A stretch of DNA of 64,000 nucleotides. It comes from Streptomyces sp. A2-16. GTDB taxonomy: Bacteria > Actinomycetota > Actinomycetes > Streptomycetales > Streptomycetaceae. This document shows, one piece after another, positions 34,424 to 42,854 of the stretch. How positions within the stretch are numbered: position 1 is the first letter of the stretch; each line of letters starts with the position of its first letter. The notes beneath the pieces are model-generated. The model worked only from the letters and a program-made list of their open reading frames with translations. It made no database searches and was not told where the DNA came from. The stretch lies in assembly GCF_018128905.1 (NCBI RefSeq), contig NZ_CP063808.1, forward strand, positions 3,658,001 to 3,722,000. Reading direction: 5' to 3'. The translations under genes were made by a program, and so were the position numbers.

Positions 34424-36748
34424 ATGGGCGAGCAATCGCTGGACACAGATGTGATCGTCGTCGGCGCGGGGCCCGTCGGGCTGATGCTCGCCGGGGAACT
34501 GCGGCTCGGCGGCGCCCGGGTGACCCTGCTGGAGCGGCTCGGCGCACCCACCACCGAGTCCCGGGCCTCGACCCTGCACGCCCGCACCATGGAACTGCTG
34601 GACAGCCGGGGTCTGGTCGACTCCTTCGGGGAGTTGCCGCACGACCCCAGGGGCCACTTCGGCGGGATACCCCTCGATCTCAGCCTGCCCGGGTCCCATC
34701 CCGGCCAGTGGAAGGCCCCCCAGACCCGGACGGAGGCGGTCCTGCAGCAGTGGTGCGTCTCACTCGGCGCGGACCTGCGCCGAGACCACGAGCTGCGCGG
34801 CCTGGTCGAACGGCGGGACCGGGTGGAGGCCGAGGCGGCCGGACCCGCCGGGACCGTCCTGCTGCGCGCCCGGTACCTCGTCGGGTGCGACGGCGAGGAC
34901 AGCACGGTGCGCCGTCTGGCCGGCATCGACTTCCCCGGCCATGACGCCGTACGGGAGATGATCCGCGCGGACGTGGACGGCATCGAGATTCCCGACCGCC
35001 GCTTCCAACGGCTTCCCAACGGGCTCGCGGTCGCCGCACGCCGGGGCGACGGCGTGACCCGGGTGATGGTGCACGTCTACGGCGGCAAGCCCGCCGACCG
35101 CGGGGGCGCACCGGAGTTCGCCGAGGTGTGCGACGCCTGGCGACACGTGACCGGAGAGGACATCTGCAGGGGGACCCCGCTGTGGCTGAACGCCTTCGGC
35201 GACGCGTCCCGGCTCGCCGCCCGCTACCGCGCGGGCCGGATCCTGCTCGCCGGTGATGCCGCTCACCGGCAGATGCCGGTCGGAGGCCAGGCGCTCAACC
35301 TGGGTCTGCAGGACGCGGCCAACCTCGGTTGGAAGCTGGCGGCGGTCGTCCGCGGCCGGGCCCCCGAGAGCCTGCTGGACTCCTACCATCACGAGCGGCA
35401 CGCGGTCGGGGCGCGGGTGCTCGCCGGCATCGAGGCGCAGACGACCCTCCTGCTGGGCGGCCCCGAGGTCGAGGCCATGCGTTCCGTTCTCACCGAACTG
35501 ACCGTGTACGAGCCGGTGCGACGCCAACTGGCCGGAACGATCTCCGGTCTTGAGGTCCGCCACGACGTCGGCCATCCCCTGCTGGGCGCCCGCCTGACGC
35601 CGGCCGAGGTGATCACCGACCGCGGTGCCACCACGACCGCGCACCTGCTGCGCTCCGGCCGTGGCCTCCTCCTGGACACCTCCGGCGAGGCCGCCCGCCA
35701 TGCCGGGCTGCGCCGGGCCGCGGGCCCCTGGCTGGACCGGGTCGACCTGGTCCCGGCCGGACCGGCGCAGGGCGTACTGCCGCCGGGGACGGACGCCGTG
35801 CTGGTGCGCCCGGACGGGCACGTGGTCTGGGCGTCCGGCACGGAACCGCACGGGCCCGAAGCGGCGCTGGAGCGGTGGTTCGGCCCTCCGGCGCGGGTGC
35901 CCGGTGTCACTGGCGGCGTGAGCCGGTCGTACGGCCGGACCAGGCCGTCCCATGCAGAACCGATCGAAGAAAAGGGAGGCAGGACCATGGACAGGCTCAC
36001 TGGCAGGACGGCACTGGTCACGGGCGCGAGCCGGGGGATAGGCCGGGCGATCGCCACGCGGCTGGCCGCCGAGGGCGCTCTGGTGGCCGTGCACTACGCG
36101 GGCAACCGTGACGCGGCGGAGGACGTCGTCGCGTCCATCGAGAAGGACGGCGGTCGCGCTTTCGCCCTGCAGGCGGAACTCGGGGTGCCCGGCGACGTCC
36201 ACGACCTGTTCCTCGGCCTGGAAGCCGGGCTGAAGGAACGTACGGGGTCGACCGATCTGACCATCCTGGTCAACAACGCCGGGCAGATGGGCGGCGTGTC
36301 CTTGGAGGAGACGACCTCCGAGCAGGTCGACCGGCTGTTCGCGGTCAACGCCAAGGCCCCTTTCTTCACCATCCGGCGTGCCCTGACGAACCTCACCGCC
36401 GGCGGCCGGATCATCAACATCTCCTCCGGGCTGACCCGGTTCGCCAACCCCGACGAGATCGCCTACGCGATGACCAAGGGAGCGGTGGAACAGCTCGCCC
36501 TCCACTTCGCCAAGGTCCTGGCACCGAAGGGCATCACCATCAACAGCGTCGCACCGGGCATCACCCGCAACGGCACCCCGGTGTTCGACATACCCGAAGC
36601 GGTGGAGCAGATGGCGCAGCTGTCGGCCTTCAACCGGGTCGGAGAGCCGGAGGACGTGGCGGACGTGGTGGCCTTCCTCGCCTCCGACGACAGCCGCTGG
36701 GTGACGGGCGCCTTCCTCGACGCCACCGGCGGCACGCTGCTCGGCTGA
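34424..36748 (+). CDS. Fused flavin monooxygenase / short-chain reductase (PgaM/UrdM/JadF-like)
   Basis: One 774-residue frame. Residues 1-490 are a class A flavin monooxygenase (VIVVGAGPVGLMLAGELRLGG; LVGCDGEDSTVRRLAG; LLAGDAAHRQMPVGGQALNLG), a linker of about 30 follows, and residues 522-774 are an SDR (VTGASRGIGRAIATRL; ILVNNAGQMGG; YAMTKG). In PgaM/UrdM this pair does C12b hydroxylation and C6 ketoreduction or 2,3-dehydration. An internal ATG with its own ribosome site can also give the reductase alone, as known for PgaM. The start lies 2 bp after the cyclase stop. Confidence 0.93.
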   Translation: MGEQSLDTDVIVVGAGPVGLMLAGELRLGGARVTLLERLGAPTTESRASTLHARTMELLDSRGLVDSFGELPHDPRGHFGGIPLDLSLPGSHPGQWKAPQTRTEAVLQQWCVSLGADLRRDHELRGLVERRDRVEAEAAGPAGTVLLRARYLVGCDGEDSTVRRLAGIDFPGHDAVREMIRADVDGIEIPDRRFQRLPNGLAVAARRGDGVTRVMVHVYGGKPADRGGAPEFAEVCDAWRHVTGEDICRGTPLWLNAFGDASRLAARYRAGRILLAGDAAHRQMPVGGQALNLGLQDAANLGWKLAAVVRGRAPESLLDSYHHERHAVGARVLAGIEAQTTLLLGGPEVEAMRSVLTELTVYEPVRRQLAGTISGLEVRHDVGHPLLGARLTPAEVITDRGATTTAHLLRSGRGLLLDTSGEAARHAGLRRAAGPWLDRVDLVPAGPAQGVLPPGTDAVLVRPDGHVVWASGTEPHGPEAALERWFGPPARVPGVTGGVSRSYGRTRPSHAEPIEEKGGRTMDRLTGRTALVTGASRGIGRAIATRLAAEGALVAVHYAGNRDAAEDVVASIEKDGGRAFALQAELGVPGDVHDLFLGLEAGLKERTGSTDLTILVNNAGQMGGVSLEETTSEQVDRLFAVNAKAPFFTIRRALTNLTAGGRIINISSGLTRFANPDEIAYAMTKGAVEQLALHFAKVLAPKGITINSVAPGITRNGTPVFDIPEAVEQMAQLSAFNRVGEPEDVADVVAFLASDDSRWVTGAFLDATGGTLLG
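35974..35989 (+). promoter_or_regulatory. Internal ribosome site and ATG for a separate reductase domain
   Basis: GGGAGG at 35974-35979 is followed after 7 nt by ATG 35987, in frame with the fusion and exactly at the first residue of the SDR (MDRLTGRTALVTGAS). Initiation here would give a free 253-residue reductase in excess over the fusion. Confidence 0.75.
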
Positions 36749-36807
36749 CAGCCGGTCGGCACCCGCCCCCGCACGATCCGCCGATCATCCCTCCTGAGAG
36801 CGGTCTC

Positions 36808-38238
36808 ATGAAACCTTCGCCGACCGCGTCGGCCGGTTCCACCGTCCGAACGCCCCGGAAGTGGGGCTCCGCAGGCTGGGGCCTGCTCCTGGTGCTGGCG
36901 GGCAACATGCTCATCGACTCCCTCGAGGTGTCAATGATGATCGTGGTGCTGCCCTCGGTCGGGCAGGCACTGGACCTGCCGCTGACGGTGGTTCAGGGAC
37001 TCGTCACCGGATTCGCGCTGGGATTCGGCGCCCTGCTGCTGTTCGGCGGCCGGGTCGTGGAACTGCTCGGGCGACGACGGGTCTATCTGGCCGCGCTGCT
37101 GGGCTTCGCCGTGGCGTCCGTGGCGGGTGGGATGGCCGACGGGCCCGTGGTCCTGATCGCCACCCGGGTGGTCAAGGGCTTCTGCGTCGCGCTCACCGCC
37201 CCGACCGGACTCGCCATCCTCACCACGGAGTTCCGCGAGGGCCCGGCGCGCCGGCGGGCCGTCTCGGTCTACACCCTCGTCGCGGCGTGCGGCTTCGCGG
37301 GCGGGCTGGTCGTGTCCGGCCTGCTGACCGGCACGAGCTGGCGAGCGGTGTTCCTCTTCCCGGCCCCGGTGGTCCTGCTGCTGTTCGTCCTCGGCCTGCG
37401 CCTGATCCCGGCCGACCCCGCCCAGGGCCAGGCCCGCCGACGCTACGACCTTGCCGGTGCCGCCACTCTCCTCGGAGCCCTGACCGCACTGACGGTCGGC
37501 ATAGTGAGCGTGCCGGAACGGGGCTGGACCGGCTCACCGACCCTCGGTGCCTTCGTGGTCGCCGTACTTCTCCTGACGATCTTCGTGCGGGTGGAGCGTT
37601 CCTCCGCGGACCCGCTGGTCGGATCGCGGGTCCTGGCCCACGGGGCACTGCTGCGGTCGATGCTGGGCGCCGCCGCGCTCAACGGTTCGTACCTGGGCCT
37701 GCTGCTCCTGGCCACCGTGCAACTGCAGACGGCCGAAGGCTGGTCGCCGCCGCACACCGCGCTGGCCTTCCTGCCCGCGAGCCTGCCCCTGGTGCTGACC
37801 GCGCCCGTCTCCGGCCGACTGATCAGCCGGTTCGGCACCCGGCGGCTGGTCGCCCTGGGCGCGGTGGGTCCGCCGGTCGGCTACGCCCTGTACCTGCGGG
37901 CCCTGCATCCGGGCACCGCGTACGTCACGGACGTACTGCCGACGATGTTGCTGGTCGGGGCCGGTTTCGCGCTGGGCTTCGCGGCGCTGAACGTGCAGGC
38001 GGCCACCGAGGTGCCGGAGCGGGACCGGTCGGCGGCCATCGGGCTGTACCAGACCGCGGTGCAGACGGCCGCCGTGTTGGTGCCCGCGGTGGTCGGCGCG
38101 TTGCTGACCAGCGGGGGGGACCGCCCCGCCCTGTGGCTGGTCACCGCCCTCGGAGTGCTGGGGCTGGCCGTGGCGGTGTCAGGACTTCGGCGCCGCCCGA
38201 CCGCCGGGCCCGCCTCCCTCGACGAGCAGAGGAGCTGA
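36808..38238 (+). CDS. MFS transporter, DHA2-like (14 TM) antibiotic exporter
   Basis: A 476-residue drug:H+ antiporter of the DHA2 group: LDLPLTVVQGLVTGFALGFGA in TM2, motif A region ELLGRRRVYLAALLGFA, then VKGFCVALTAPTGLAIL, and motif C-type glycines in VAACGFAGGLVVSGLL. It presumably exports the product. It stands directly behind the core PKS genes, like urdJ and jadL. The start ATG 36808 has a weak purine-rich site. Confidence 0.9.
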   Translation: MKPSPTASAGSTVRTPRKWGSAGWGLLLVLAGNMLIDSLEVSMMIVVLPSVGQALDLPLTVVQGLVTGFALGFGALLLFGGRVVELLGRRRVYLAALLGFAVASVAGGMADGPVVLIATRVVKGFCVALTAPTGLAILTTEFREGPARRRAVSVYTLVAACGFAGGLVVSGLLTGTSWRAVFLFPAPVVLLLFVLGLRLIPADPAQGQARRRYDLAGAATLLGALTALTVGIVSVPERGWTGSPTLGAFVVAVLLLTIFVRVERSSADPLVGSRVLAHGALLRSMLGAAALNGSYLGLLLLATVQLQTAEGWSPPHTALAFLPASLPLVLTAPVSGRLISRFGTRRLVALGAVGPPVGYALYLRALHPGTAYVTDVLPTMLLVGAGFALGFAALNVQAATEVPERDRSAAIGLYQTAVQTAAVLVPAVVGALLTSGGDRPALWLVTALGVLGLAVAVSGLRRRPTAGPASLDEQRS

Positions 38239-38243
38239 ACGAG

Positions 38244-39833
38244 ATGACCACAGTCCGCACCCTGGCCGCCCCCGACGAGGGCGGTACGGCACAGCGGGGT
38301 CTGGAGGAACTGGCGCGTATCAAGGGGGAGGCGCTCCAGGGCGCCGACCCGGCGGCCACCGAGCGGCAGCACGCCAAGGGCAAACTGACCGCGCGCGAGC
38401 GAGTGGACCTCTTGCTGGACGCCGGGTCGTTCCACGAGGTGGAGGCGCTGCGGAGGCACCGGTCCACCGGCTTCGGCCTGGAGCACAAGAAGCCGTACAC
38501 CGACGGAGTGGTCACCGGCTGGGGCACGGTGCACGGGCGGACGGTGTTCGTGTACGCGCACGACTTCCGCATCTTCGGCGGAGCGCTGGGAGAGGCGCAC
38601 GCGGCCAAGATCCACAAGATCATGGACATGGCCATCGCCGCCGGGGCGCCGCTGGTGTCCCTCAACGACGGCGCCGGTGCCCGTATCCAGGAGGGCGTCT
38701 CGGCCCTGGCCGGGTACGGCGGCATCTTCGAGCGCAACACGCGCGCCTCGGGAGTCGTCCCCCAGATCAGCGTCATGCTGGGGCCCTGTGCGGGCGGGGC
38801 GGCGTACTCACCCGCCCTGACCGACTTCGTGTTCATGGTCCGCGGCACCTCGCAGATGTTCATCACCGGGCCCGACGTCGTACAGGCCGTCACCGGTGAA
38901 CGGATCGGTCAGGACGGCCTCGGCGGCGCCGACGCGCACGCCGAGACCTCGGGCGTCGCCCACTTCGCCTACGACGACGAGCACTCCTGCCTGGAGGATG
39001 TGCGGTACCTGCTGTCACTGCTGCCCCCCAACAACCGAGTGCTGCCGCCGAGCACGCCGTGCGACGACCCGGCCGACCGGCCCGGCGACGCGCTCCTCGA
39101 CCTGGTCCCCGACGACCCCGGGCGGAGCTATGACATCCGTGCCGTCATCGGGGAGATCGCCGACCACGGCGAGTACTTCGAGGTGCACTCCGGCTGGGCG
39201 CGGAACATGGTCTGCGCGCTGACCCGGCTCGGGGGCGAGGTGACCGGAGTGGTCGCCAACCAGCCCGCCGCGCTCGCCGGCGTACTGGACATCCACGCCA
39301 GCGAGAAGGCGGCCCGGTTCGTCCAGTTCTGCGACGCCTTCAACATCCCGCTGGTCACGCTGGTGGACGTGCCGGGCTTCCTGCCCGGCGTGGACCAGGA
39401 ACACGGCGGCATCATCCGGCACGGCGCCAAACTGCTGTACGCCTACTGCAACGCCACCGTGCCCCGGGTCTCGCTCGTGCTGCGCAAGGCGTACGGCGGC
39501 GCGTACATCGTCATGGACTCGCGGTCCATCGGAGCCGACCTCGCCCTGGCCTGGCCCGGCAACGAGATCGCGGTGATGGGCGCCGAGGGTGCGGCGGGCG
39601 TCATCTTCCGGCGCGAGATCCAGGCGGCCGACGACCCCGAGGCGGTCCGACAAGAAAAGATCAAGGAATACCGGACCCGGCTCATGCATCCCTATTACGC
39701 CGCCGAACGTGGCTTGGTGGACGACGTGATCGACCCACGCCGCACCCGGGAGACACTCATCGGCTCGCTGGCGATGCTGCGTCAGAAGCACGCCGAGCTG
39801 CCCTCCCGCAAGCACGGCAACCCCCCGCAGTGA
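38244..39833 (+). CDS. Acyl-CoA carboxylase beta subunit (carboxyltransferase)
   Basis: A 529-residue PccB/AccB-type carboxyltransferase. It has RQHAKGKLTARERVDLLLD, VYAHDFRIFGGALGEAHA, NDGAGARIQEGVSALAGYGGIF (oxyanion hole 1) and VDVPGFLPGVDQEHGGIIRHG, then KAYGGAYIVMDSRSIGADLA. It passes the carboxyl group from biotin to acetyl- or propionyl-CoA. AGGAG lies at ideal spacing. It pairs with the alpha chain at 25.9 kb and the epsilon chain that follows, which together form a cluster-dedicated enzyme. Confidence 0.93.
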   Translation: MTTVRTLAAPDEGGTAQRGLEELARIKGEALQGADPAATERQHAKGKLTARERVDLLLDAGSFHEVEALRRHRSTGFGLEHKKPYTDGVVTGWGTVHGRTVFVYAHDFRIFGGALGEAHAAKIHKIMDMAIAAGAPLVSLNDGAGARIQEGVSALAGYGGIFERNTRASGVVPQISVMLGPCAGGAAYSPALTDFVFMVRGTSQMFITGPDVVQAVTGERIGQDGLGGADAHAETSGVAHFAYDDEHSCLEDVRYLLSLLPPNNRVLPPSTPCDDPADRPGDALLDLVPDDPGRSYDIRAVIGEIADHGEYFEVHSGWARNMVCALTRLGGEVTGVVANQPAALAGVLDIHASEKAARFVQFCDAFNIPLVTLVDVPGFLPGVDQEHGGIIRHGAKLLYAYCNATVPRVSLVLRKAYGGAYIVMDSRSIGADLALAWPGNEIAVMGAEGAAGVIFRREIQAADDPEAVRQEKIKEYRTRLMHPYYAAERGLVDDVIDPRRTRETLIGSLAMLRQKHAELPSRKHGNPPQ

Positions 39834-39850
39834 CCCGACGGAGGCACCCC

Positions 39851-40111
39851 ATGGACACCGTACGGCAGCAGACAGCGCAACCCGGTCCCGTCATCCGCGT
39901 CATCAAGGGCCACGCCGGAGCCGAGGAGCTCGCCGCGCTCACCGCGGCCCTCCTGCTCCGGGCCGGTGCCGACACCGAGCCCACGGCGGCGCGCGGACAC
40001 CGGCCCGCCACCTGGCGCCGGCTGGAACGCGCGCTGAATCACCGGGGCGCCCGCAGCTGGCGCGAGGAGGCGGCCCCGCGCATGGAGCCGAAGACAGCGG
40101 CCAGGGCGTGA
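39851..40111 (+). CDS. Acyl-CoA carboxylase epsilon subunit
   Basis: An 86-residue epsilon chain with the family core VIRVIKGHAGAEELAALTAALLLRA and a terminal WRRLE...RSWRE block. These small proteins, specific to actinobacteria, stabilise and stimulate the alpha-beta carboxylase. GGAGG precedes the ATG; a GTG at 39830 overlapping the beta stop is the alternative. Its presence argues that the carboxylase works as a complete holoenzyme. Confidence 0.85.
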   Translation: MDTVRQQTAQPGPVIRVIKGHAGAEELAALTAALLLRAGADTEPTAARGHRPATWRRLERALNHRGARSWREEAAPRMEPKTAARA

Positions 40112-40182
40112 GCCCGCGTGTCCGGTGACACCGGCAGACCACGGACGAGTACCGAGAAGCCCACAAGCGAGGAGAACGTGCG

Positions 40183-41046
40183 ATGACGGAACAGCCCACC
40201 GTGCTGATCACCGCGGCCACCGGCAACGTCGGTCCGTACGCCGCGAGCCACCTGCTGCGCCGCGGTGCCAGGGTGCGCGCCCTGGTACTGGAGAACGATC
40301 CCGGCATCGCCCGGCTGCCCGAAGGCGTGGAAGTGCACTACGGCGACCTGGCCGTCCCGGAGAGCCTGGATCCGGCCCTGGAAGGCGTGGACGCCGTCTT
40401 CTGGATGTGGCCGTTCTTCACGCTGAGCGTCGCGACGGCGCCCGTTGTGCTGAAGAAGATCGAACAGCAGGCGCGGCGCATCGCGCTCGTCTCGTCCGTG
40501 GGCGTGCACATCGGCCTGGAGCCGGTCGACAACAACTGCCATGCCTACCTGGAGAAGCTGATCGAGCAGACCAGCCTGGAGTGGACCTTCCTGCGCACCA
40601 CGGGCTTCATGGCGAACGCCCTCGGCTTCGCCCCCCAGATCCGCGGCGGGGACGTGGTGCGCTTCCCCTACGGAGCCGCGTCCCGCACCTCGGTGCACGA
40701 GGGAGATCTGGCCGCGGTCGGTGCCTGCGCCCTGACCGAGGACGGGCACGACGGCCGGACGTATCTGGTCTCAGGTCCGCAGGCGCTCACCCAGGAAGAG
40801 CAGCTGCAGATCATCGGCGAGGTGATCGGGCGCTCCCTGCGCTGGGAGGACGTGCACGCGGAGGAGGCGCGCCGGCAGATGGTGGCGACGGGCTGGCCGC
40901 CGTCGTACGCGGACGGGGCGCTCGACTACTTCGCGACGCTCACCCGGCAGCCGGAGGTCGGCTCGTCGACCGTGGCAGAGGTGACCGGACGGCCGGCACA
41001 CACCTTCCGGCAGTGGGTCGAGGAGCATGTGGACGCTTTTCGCTGA
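40183..41046 (+). CDS. NmrA-like NAD(P)-binding oxidoreductase
   Basis: A 287-residue atypical SDR: LITAATGNVGPYAASHLLRRG (TxxTGxxG), VHYGDLAVPESLDPAL, RIALVSSVGVHIG and TFLRTTGFMANAL. NmrA-type proteins can be true quinone or enone reductases or redox sensors; the conserved nucleotide motif favours activity. GAGGAGAAC lies before the ATG. It opens the tailoring half of the cluster and precedes the ABM-type oxygenase by 16 bp, so the two may act on the same intermediate. Confidence 0.8.
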   Translation: MTEQPTVLITAATGNVGPYAASHLLRRGARVRALVLENDPGIARLPEGVEVHYGDLAVPESLDPALEGVDAVFWMWPFFTLSVATAPVVLKKIEQQARRIALVSSVGVHIGLEPVDNNCHAYLEKLIEQTSLEWTFLRTTGFMANALGFAPQIRGGDVVRFPYGAASRTSVHEGDLAAVGACALTEDGHDGRTYLVSGPQALTQEEQLQIIGEVIGRSLRWEDVHAEEARRQMVATGWPPSYADGALDYFATLTRQPEVGSSTVAEVTGRPAHTFRQWVEEHVDAFR

Positions 41047-41062
41047 AGCCGTAGGAGGCATC

Positions 41063-41743
41063 ATGACTTCGATCCAGAAGCAGACTCACTTCGCCGTCTT
41101 CGACGTGCTGGAGGTGGAGAGCGGCGGCACGGCCGACGCCCTCGTCGACACCATCACCCGCGAGGTGGCCGACTGGGTGAGTGCGGCACCGGGTTTCCTG
41201 CTGTCCCGTGTCCATGTGGGCCTCGGCGGCTCCGCCGTGGTCCATCACACCCGCTGGACCGACGAGGAGCGTTACCGCGCCTCGTTCCCGGACGCGGCGG
41301 ACGCCGGTGTCCTGTGTGATCTCGGCCGGCGGTCCGGAGTGCTCGCTTCGTCGGTCCGCACGGGCGTGTCGGCGGGCGGGATCGAAGGTCCCGCGGCCGG
41401 GCGGCCGCCCGGCGTCGTGGCCGTCGCCACTCGCCACTTCACCGGCCCGGGACCGGCCCGCGCGGTCGTCGATCTGCTCCATCGCACCGGGGAGTGGAAG
41501 CGCGACTTCCCGGGCTTCATCTCGGCCACCGCCTATCTCTCCTCCGACGGCACGAGGTTCGTCAACTACCCGATGTGGGTCGACCGTTCCGCCTACGACG
41601 CCTGGATGGCGGACCCCCGCATCGCCGAGGGGCAGGCGGAGATCGCCCGCCTGGAATCCGCCCCGCCCGAGTACCTGGTGTGCACCGTCGCCGCGCACAC
41701 CGCCGCCCGAGACGTCCCGGAGGCTTCGCGGTGGACATCCTGA
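41063..41743 (+). CDS. Antibiotic-biosynthesis-monooxygenase didomain protein, possible ring-cleaving oxygenase
   Basis: A 226-residue protein with two ABM-like ferredoxin-fold halves (about 1-105 and 115-215), each with a run like GFLLSRVHVG / GFISATAYLSSDG and a tryptophan/tyrosine strand (HHTRWTDEERYRASF / NYPMWVDRSAYDAWM). Anthrol/angucycline B-ring-opening oxygenases (JadG, GilOII, AlpJ type) have this size and architecture, so that role is plausible but not proven. GGAGG precedes ATG 41063. It lacks a flavin domain; the FMN reductase at 47.3 kb could supply reduced flavin. Confidence 0.7.
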   Translation: MTSIQKQTHFAVFDVLEVESGGTADALVDTITREVADWVSAAPGFLLSRVHVGLGGSAVVHHTRWTDEERYRASFPDAADAGVLCDLGRRSGVLASSVRTGVSAGGIEGPAAGRPPGVVAVATRHFTGPGPARAVVDLLHRTGEWKRDFPGFISATAYLSSDGTRFVNYPMWVDRSAYDAWMADPRIAEGQAEIARLESAPPEYLVCTVAAHTAARDVPEASRWTS

Positions 41744-41938
41744 CCGGACCCACGGCCGCCGGGGAGGCGGATCGTCCCGTCCCGGCCTCGCGTCGGCAGT
41801 CATCTGCCCCGGCAGGCCATGAGACAGCTCCCGATCCGCTCCTCGCCGGAGCGGACGAGACCGACCCGACGGAGTCGCACATTGTCCGCGGTATCGACTG
41901 ACCGTGCTCGGGTCGTCCCACACCGACCGAGGGGGAAC

Positions 41939-42796
41939 ATGACCCAGAGCCCCGCCCCGGTGCGGGAGATCGTTCTCGACGCTCGGGGCATCCGGCTGTC
42001 GGCGTTGCTCAGCGAAGCACGCGACGGCCCGCCGCGGGCCGTCGTGGTCGCCCTGCACGGGGGTGGGATGCGAGCCGGCTACTTCCACGGCCCTGCCGAT
42101 CCCGGGTTGTCGCTGCTCACGCTCGGCGCCGACCTCGGCTACACCGTGCTGGCCCTGGACCGTCCGGGCTATGGCCTGTCCGCCGCCGCGCTGCCGCGCG
42201 GGCAGACGCTGGCCGACCAGGCCGCCACCGTACTGGCGGCACTGGACGGCTTCGCTGTGCACCACAGCACGGGAGCCGGGTTGTTCGTCGTGGCGCACTC
42301 CTTCGGCGGGAAACTCGCCCTGGCTCTGGCCGCCGAAGGCACCGACCTGATCGGACTGGACATCTCCGGCCTCGGCCATCGCTACGCCGTCGACCCGGGT
42401 CGACTCGCCACCCTCCACGACCGGCGCACCGCGGCACTGCACTGGGGACCACTCGGGCTCTACCCGCCGTCCACGTTCCGCCTCGCCGCACCGCTCGTGG
42501 GACCGCTGCCCGAACGGGAGGAGCGCCAGGCACGGCACTGGCCCGAGGCCTTTTCCGACCTCGCGCGACGGGTAAGGACCCCCGTCCGCTTGACCTACGC
42601 CGAGCACGAGCGCTGGTGGCGCCACGACGAGGACACGCTTTCCGAGATGACCGCTCTGCTGGCGACGCCGACGGTCTGCGTGGACCGGCTGCCGCGGGCC
42701 GGGCACAACATCAGCCTGGGATGGGCGGCCCGCACCTACCACCTGAGGGCCCTGGCGTTCCTGGAGGAGTGCCTCCAGCCCTCCCGCGATCTCTGA
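41939..42796 (+). CDS. Alpha/beta hydrolase
   Basis: A 285-residue alpha/beta hydrolase. Oxyanion motif ALHGGGMRAGYF near residue 40, nucleophile elbow VVAHSFGGKLA (Ser in AHSFGG), catalytic histidine in LPRAGHNISLG. The GHSxGG motif is AHSFGG. A GGGGGAAC site lies just before ATG 41939; ATG 41819 would add 40 basic residues. Hydrolases in angucycline clusters may open lactones or remove acyl groups; the substrate is not evident. About 195 bp between this gene and the ABM gene has no gene. Confidence 0.82.
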   Translation: MTQSPAPVREIVLDARGIRLSALLSEARDGPPRAVVVALHGGGMRAGYFHGPADPGLSLLTLGADLGYTVLALDRPGYGLSAAALPRGQTLADQAATVLAALDGFAVHHSTGAGLFVVAHSFGGKLALALAAEGTDLIGLDISGLGHRYAVDPGRLATLHDRRTAALHWGPLGLYPPSTFRLAAPLVGPLPEREERQARHWPEAFSDLARRVRTPVRLTYAEHERWWRHDEDTLSEMTALLATPTVCVDRLPRAGHNISLGWAARTYHLRALAFLEECLQPSRDL

Positions 42797-42854
42797 CGAA
42801 TCCGCTGTGAAAGCCCGCTTTGAAAACCTACGAGAAACAAGGGGATGGTCGGTC

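Noticed and set aside
33857..36748. 963-codon frame as one protein
   Set aside because: The first 189 codons overlap the aromatase/cyclase gene out of frame; the real fusion starts at 34424, 2 bp after that gene's stop.
41494..41901. 135-codon frame overlapping the ABM gene end
   Set aside because: Starts inside the ABM gene in another frame and has no domain; the 195-bp spacer itself shows no ribosome site.
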